This document shows positions 59,541 through 64,000 of a stretch of DNA of 64,000 nt, one piece after another. A program made the translations under genes and the position numbers. The stretch is from Massilia kyonggiensis (GTDB lineage Bacteria > Pseudomonadota > Gammaproteobacteria > Burkholderiales > Burkholderiaceae_D): assembly GCF_024756235.1 (NCBI RefSeq), contig NZ_JANUGY010000005.1:310001-374000 (forward strand), written 5' to 3'. The first letter of the stretch is position 1, and each line of letters opens with the position of its first letter. The notes beneath the pieces were generated by a model, which ran no database searches, was not told the DNA's origin, and saw nothing but the letters and a program-made list of their open reading frames with translations.

Positions 59541-60341
59541 TTATGCAGGCAGCTCCAGGATCCAGTCCAGCAGCGGCCTGGCGGCGTCTTCCCAGTGCGG
59601 ATCGAGCATCAGCGCATGGGCCAGCCGCGGCACCAGATGCGGTTTCACGCCATAGTACGTGGCGGTGCCGCGCACGGCATCGGGGCGGATGAAGCGGTCG
59701 TCCAGGCCGCCCAGCACGAACACGGGCGGCGCCTGCCAGGGCATCGGCGCGAACGGCCGCCAGCCCTGCAGTTCGATGCCCACGTGGCGCGACTCGCCCT
59801 GAACGCGGCGCGCGAAGCGGGCATAGTCGGCGTCGGGCAGGTCGTCGGAAAACAGATGGCGGCGCATGATGTCCGGGTCGAGCGTCTGCGGTTCGGCGAA
59901 GGAGAGGCGCGCCAGCTGCTGGAACAAATCGGGCGAAGATAGCATCATCTGCCACGCCGAATACGCGAGGCCCCACGGCGGCACGGACGCGAGCAGCGCG
60001 ACGCCGGCCGCGTGGCCGCCGCAGCGGATCCAGTCCTGCACGACGGCGCCGCCGAGCGAGTGGCCGACGACGACCAGCGGCCCGTCGCCCAGCCGTGCGA
60101 TGGTCGTGCGCAGGTCGTCCGTGTAGTCGGCCAGGCGCCAGTCGTTCAGCCGTTCGCGCCCGCCGCTGCCGCCATGGCCGCGCAGGCTGAGCGCATGCAC
60201 TTCGAAGCCCGCGTCGGCGAACCAGGGCAGGACGTGTTCCTCCCACACCCAGGCACCCACGCAGATGCCGTGTACCAGCAGCAGGCGCGGACTGTCCGGA
60301 CGGGGCCGGGCCGGGCGGCGCGTGATCAGTTCGAGTTCCAT
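59541..60341 (-). CDS. Alpha/beta hydrolase
   Basis: This 266-residue enzyme has the oxyanion HGICVGAW near 24, the nucleophile elbow VVGHSLGGAVV near 91, the Asp in GGLDDRFI and the His in RLAHALMLDP. Cytoplasmic; substrate not evident. It lies between the phytase and the GNAT gene, all on one strand. Confidence 0.88.
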   Translation of the reverse strand: MELELITRRPARPRPDSPRLLLVHGICVGAWVWEEHVLPWFADAGFEVHALSLRGHGGSGGRERLNDWRLADYTDDLRTTIARLGDGPLVVVGHSLGGAVVQDWIRCGGHAAGVALLASVPPWGLAYSAWQMMLSSPDLFQQLARLSFAEPQTLDPDIMRRHLFSDDLPDADYARFARRVQGESRHVGIELQGWRPFAPMPWQAPPVFVLGGLDDRFIRPDAVRGTATYYGVKPHLVPRLAHALMLDPHWEDAARPLLDWILELPA

Positions 60342-60394
60342 GCGGTCGTCGTGAGTCGCTCTCGACTGTATGGTAGCGCAAACGGCATGAGGTG

Positions 60395-62182
60395 TCAGTC
60401 CGGCAGGCCGAGCGCCTTCGCCACGTCCTCCCACGCCACCAGCTTGAAGTTCTGCGGCCCGTCCGGCAGCCGCTTGTGGCCATCCTGCACGACGAGCAGG
60501 CCCTTGCCATACGGCCCGCCCAGTCGCGCGGACGTCACGTCCAGGCCATCGGTCTCCGAGGTGCCGTCGATGCCTCGCGCCGTATCGATACCGATCCGGA
60601 ACGCGCCGCGCACCGTGAACGGGGCCGTGGCATCCAGCACGACGTAGCTGTCGTTGCCCTGGCTCGATACGACGACCCAGCTGCCCGTCCTGCCGTGGTA
60701 GATGCCCATGCCTTCGACGTCCGCCTGCAGCAGGCCGCCCACCGGCAGCACGAGGCGCGGCGTCATCGGCTGTGCCGCATCGGCCTGCGCGACCCACAGG
60801 CCGCGCTTTTCCTCGCCCATGAACAGCAGCCCGGTGCGCTCGTCCGCCACGCAGCCTTCCGGCTGGCTCGCGAGGCGCCAGCTGCGCGCGAGCACCGCGC
60901 CGAATTTGCCGTCGACGCGCGTGATGCGGTATTGCTGGAAGCGCCCGTCCTTGTCGTTGACGATGGCATCCAGCCCGCCCTGCGGCGTGCGATACAGGCA
61001 GGCGCCGTAGATGTCGGACAGCGTCGTCGGCAGGCGCGCCGCTTCCGTGACGCTGCCCGCGCCGTCGATGGCGAACAGCACGATCGCGTTCTCGTCGCGC
61101 TGCGTGGCCATGGCGAGATCGAAGCGCATGCCGTCGCCGAAGGCAAGGTCCTGGCGCACGTCGACGTTGTTCAGGCGGCCCGCTTCCAGCAACTGCGTCT
61201 GGCGGCCCGCGAGGTCGTACACGAGCAGGCCCTGTTTCTTGTTCGTGCCGAGGATGCGCGCGCCGTCCGGGTCCGTCGGGTGGATCCAGATCGCGGGATC
61301 GTCGGCCGCGTCGCCCGCCCGTGCCACGGGCGCCGTCTGCGCGCGCGGCAGCACGATCGGCAATACTGTCCGCTTCGGCGCCGGCGTCTTCCACGTGAGG
61401 CCGGCGTCCTTCCACCCGGCGTCCGTGCGCGCGAGCAGGCGCGGGCCGGATGCCAGCGCGTGTGCGTGTAAAGGCAGCGCAGCCTGTTCGCGCCACGTGT
61501 CGCCCACCCGCCGCCATGCGTGCAGCGTGCCGTTGCCATCCAGCGCCGCCACGCCACCGGGCAGCACGGCGACGGCACCTGCACCCTTCGCGAGCTTGCC
61601 GAACGGCGCCGCCAGCGCGACCGGAGCACGGGCGCCGGCGCTTTCCGGATCGGCGTCGTAGGCCCACAGCCCGAAGCCGCTCTCGGACACGTACAGCGTC
61701 GCCTCCACATCGTCCACGCGGCAGTGCTTCACGTGCGGCGGCAGCGCCAGGTGGCGCACGAGCCGGGCCGGTTCGCCCAGCAGCCATTGCTGCGCCTGGC
61801 CATCCTTCGCGATCAGGAACGCGTGGTCGAGGTGCTGCGCGTCGCGGTACAGACAGGCCGCCTCGATGCCGAAGCCGGTGTCGGGCAGCGGGGGCAGGGC
61901 ATGCAGGCCGGCCGCGTCGATGCGGACGGGGACCGCGCGCTCGGCATTCGCATCGACGACGAGCGCCAGGTTGCCGCGCACGTCGAACTGGCGGCCGCGT
62001 ACGGCGACGCCGGCGCGCTCGTTGCCGTTGCCGTCGACGAGGCGCAGCGCGCGTTTGTCCAGCGCGAGCCAGCCGCCGCCGGGCAGCGGGGCCAGTTCGT
62101 TCGCACCGTTCAGCACAGTTGGAACGACCTGGGCGTGGGCCGTCGTGGCGAGCAGCGCGGCATACAGGAATAGGTGTTTCAT
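60395..62182 (-). CDS. Double beta-propeller phytase
   Basis: This 595-residue exported protein has a signal peptide ending TTAHA. The N-terminal half (about 20-280) looks like a degraded propeller. The C-terminal half (about 285-590) has the beta-propeller phytase marks DAADDPAIWIHPTDPDGARILGTNKKQGLLVYDLAGRQ and YGKGLLVVQDGHK, plus acidic calcium sites. It releases phosphate from phytate. The start overlaps the receptor stop by one base (TGATG). Confidence 0.92.
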   Translation of the reverse strand: MKHLFLYAALLATTAHAQVVPTVLNGANELAPLPGGGWLALDKRALRLVDGNGNERAGVAVRGRQFDVRGNLALVVDANAERAVPVRIDAAGLHALPPLPDTGFGIEAACLYRDAQHLDHAFLIAKDGQAQQWLLGEPARLVRHLALPPHVKHCRVDDVEATLYVSESGFGLWAYDADPESAGARAPVALAAPFGKLAKGAGAVAVLPGGVAALDGNGTLHAWRRVGDTWREQAALPLHAHALASGPRLLARTDAGWKDAGLTWKTPAPKRTVLPIVLPRAQTAPVARAGDAADDPAIWIHPTDPDGARILGTNKKQGLLVYDLAGRQTQLLEAGRLNNVDVRQDLAFGDGMRFDLAMATQRDENAIVLFAIDGAGSVTEAARLPTTLSDIYGACLYRTPQGGLDAIVNDKDGRFQQYRITRVDGKFGAVLARSWRLASQPEGCVADERTGLLFMGEEKRGLWVAQADAAQPMTPRLVLPVGGLLQADVEGMGIYHGRTGSWVVVSSQGNDSYVVLDATAPFTVRGAFRIGIDTARGIDGTSETDGLDVTSARLGGPYGKGLLVVQDGHKRLPDGPQNFKLVAWEDVAKALGLPD

Positions 62183-64000
62183 CAGAACAGACTCGCTTTC
62201 AGGCCGATCTTGTACGTGCGTCCATAGCGTTCGTACTGGACGTTGTGGCCCTTCACGCCCTGGTACACGTAATACGTTTCGTTGTTCAGGTTGGCGGCGT
62301 CGAAGGACAGCTGCCAGCGCTTGCCGAATTGCCAGGCGAGCGAGAAGTCGACCTGCTTCTGCGTGTCGACGATGTGGTCCTGCAGCGGGTCGTTCACGTC
62401 CCCGCCCAGCTCCAGCAGATAGGGCGATTTGTAGTTGACGGCGATGCGCGTGGACAGCGGACCAGCTTCGTACCCCAGCATCAGGTTGGCCATGCGCTGC
62501 GCCTGGCCCGGCATGCGGATCGAACGGCCTTTGACGTCGGCACTGGACGACGTGAGCGTCGCGTTGGCGCCGACGAGCAGGCCGTTGAACGGCGCGGGCA
62601 GCATGCGCAGCGGCTGCTGCCACGCCAGTTCGAGGCCGCGCACGTCGGCATCGTCGCCGTTCGCGTACGACGTGGCCGTCGTGTAGCCCACCCAGCGGCC
62701 CGTGCCCGCGAGGTTGGCTGCGTACGTGAAGTTGCGGATGTCCTTGTAGAACGCATACGCCGACACGACGCCGCCGCTGCCCAGGATGCGTTCGATGCCG
62801 ATGTCGAGATTGTGAGCCTTCAGCGGCGCGAGGTCCGGATTGCCGATCGTCGCCTCGGTGGCGCTGGCCAGGCTGATGCCGGGCGCCAGCTGGCTGAAGT
62901 TGGCGCGCACGACGGCATTCGTCCATGCGGCGCGCACGCTCGTGGCGCGGTCGATGTCGTAGCGGGCCTGCACGCTGGGCAGCCAGTTCGTGTACTCGCG
63001 GCCTGCGTGGCGCGGCGTGATCGTGCTGCCGGCCACTTCGTTGCCGTCGGCCGTGAAGCGCGTCCGTTCGGCGCGTACGCCGGCGAGTACGGTCCATGGG
63101 CCGCGGGAGAGACTCGTCTGGACATAGCCCGCGTCGATGTCTTCGCGCATGCCGTAGTCGTTCAGCGCGGATTCGGCCGCCAACAGGGCCTTGCTGCGGT
63201 CGATCCCCGCCACGCGGGCGCGGATCAGCGCCGGATCGAGCGCCGCGCCGATCGTGCCCAGCGCGTAGTCCAGCGTGGCGCCGCTCGTGAACGCGGACAT
63301 GGCCGTCGAGCCGGGCCCCCAGTAATTGCCGCTCGTGGTTTTGCTGCTGTTGTACGCCCACTGGTTCGTGTCGTTGTCCTTGTCGCGCCGGATCGCCTTG
63401 GCGCCGAACTTCACGGTGCCGCGCCAGTCGCCCGCTTCGACGTCGCGCATCAGGTCCACGCGCAGCTGGTTCGTGCGGTCGGACGAGTAGCGCTGCTGCA
63501 GCGTGATGGCGTTCAGTGCGTAGCTGGCCGGGTCGAACACCGAGGCGGGCGCGATCAGGTGCGGCTGCACGCCGTCCGTGAAGCCGATGCCGGCAAAGCT
63601 GGACGTGCCGCGGAAGCGTCCGTCGTTCAGCGATTCGGGCGTGTCCTCGCTGGCGCGCGTGCTGGCCGCTTCCGCATGGACCTTCCACGCGCCGATGCGG
63701 TGGTCGGCGGCGAGGCTCACGGAGCGGATCTCCTGCGTGTACTTGCGCTGGCGGATGCGGCGTTCCACGCGCGCGGTGTCGGTCTGGCCCTCGGCCAGCG
63801 CGCCGCCCTTGACGTTGCCGACCGTGAGGCGGTCGCGCACCTCGTCGTCCGAGAAGCGCGACAGGAAGGTGCGCAGCGCGACGCTCGTGTCGGCATCCGG
63901 ACGCCAGTCGACGTTCAGCGCGCCCGCCCGGCGCGTGCGTGCCGGCAGGTAGTCGCGCAATTCGAAGCCGGACAAACGGTCGCCGCTCCATGCGCCGCCC
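62182..64000 (-). CDS. TonB-dependent receptor, C-terminal part
   Basis: This is the last 606 or so codons of a receptor that runs off the right edge; its plug and start are missing. The barrel follows the Xanthomonas/Caulobacter class (TIGR01782-like). The end matches expectations (QFGKRWQLSFDAANLNNETYYVYQG, then YGRTYKIGLKASLF with the C-terminal Phe). It probably takes up phytate or another inositol phosphate complex because the phytase gene overlaps its stop by one base. Confidence 0.9.
   Translation of the reverse strand, partial: GGAWSGDRLSGFELRDYLPARTRRAGALNVDWRPDADTSVALRTFLSRFSDDEVRDRLTVGNVKGGALAEGQTDTARVERRIRQRKYTQEIRSVSLAADHRIGAWKVHAEAASTRASEDTPESLNDGRFRGTSSFAGIGFTDGVQPHLIAPASVFDPASYALNAITLQQRYSSDRTNQLRVDLMRDVEAGDWRGTVKFGAKAIRRDKDNDTNQWAYNSSKTTSGNYWGPGSTAMSAFTSGATLDYALGTIGAALDPALIRARVAGIDRSKALLAAESALNDYGMREDIDAGYVQTSLSRGPWTVLAGVRAERTRFTADGNEVAGSTITPRHAGREYTNWLPSVQARYDIDRATSVRAAWTNAVVRANFSQLAPGISLASATEATIGNPDLAPLKAHNLDIGIERILGSGGVVSAYAFYKDIRNFTYAANLAGTGRWVGYTTATSYANGDDADVRGLELAWQQPLRMLPAPFNGLLVGANATLTSSSADVKGRSIRMPGQAQRMANLMLGYEAGPLSTRIAVNYKSPYLLELGGDVNDPLQDHIVDTQKQVDFSLAWQFGKRWQLSFDAANLNNETYYVYQGVKGHNVQYERYGRTYKIGLKASLF

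Overview
The window looks like a chromosome segment of a GC-rich betaproteobacterium of the Oxalobacteraceae, most like Massilia or a close relative. The reasons are very high third-position GC, a cytochrome c maturation (ccm) locus, a lipase paired with a Lif foldase, a PEP-CTERM protein, a YXWGXW-repeat protein, several c-di-GMP proteins and a Xanthomonas/Caulobacter-type TonB-dependent receptor. This assignment is inference; no rRNA gene or species marker is present.

1-20 kb. The left edge carries the 5' end of ccmC, then ccmB and ccmA, all on the minus strand and divergent from metY (O-acetylhomoserine sulfhydrylase). A four-gene RND efflux operon follows (periplasmic adaptor, two RND pumps, NodT-type outer-membrane lipoprotein). 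Next come a one-domain sigma-54 activator, a periplasmic sulfate-binding protein, a 28-residue membrane peptide, a GAF/EAL protein, dusA, a chemoreceptor ending in WEEF and a secreted TonB-C-domain protein.

20-41 kb. A YXWGXW protein converges on a three-gene operon (exported unknown protein, cation/proton antiporter, YbdK ligase) with a clear palindrome-overlapped promoter. A YefM/YoeB toxin-antitoxin pair, tRNA-His, murI, fumA, a YqhA-family gene and acs follow. Then come a large UPF1-like SF1 helicase with a KTSC-domain gene, the lipase/foldase pair, and an 895-residue protein joining a NodB deacetylase, a caspase-like peptidase, an EF-hand-like loop and TPRs. An AT-richer acyltransferase gene and tRNA-Ser close this part, next to a structured element that repeats the 3' end of that tRNA.

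41-64 kb. An AraC regulator is divergent from a short-chain dehydrogenase. A family-B (ba3-type) heme-copper oxidase operon follows, with three multiheme cytochromes c and a small membrane protein. An HDOD gene precedes a coupled set of SnoaL-like protein, cupredoxin and membrane EAL protein. An orphan fliD-like gene, a double-PAS protein and a GntP permease come next. The last 7 kb looks like a phosphate-scavenging neighbourhood: a PEP-CTERM protein, a PhoX phosphatase, a GNAT gene, a hydrolase, a double beta-propeller phytase and the C-terminal part of a TonB-dependent receptor overlapping the phytase start.

Regulatory points that stand out are two ccm promoters sharing a 16-base box at identical spacing, with a terminator-bearing leader (possible sRNA or attenuator) before ccmC; textbook operators at yefM and at the antiporter operon; and the tRNA-Ser-derived element lying between two terminators.
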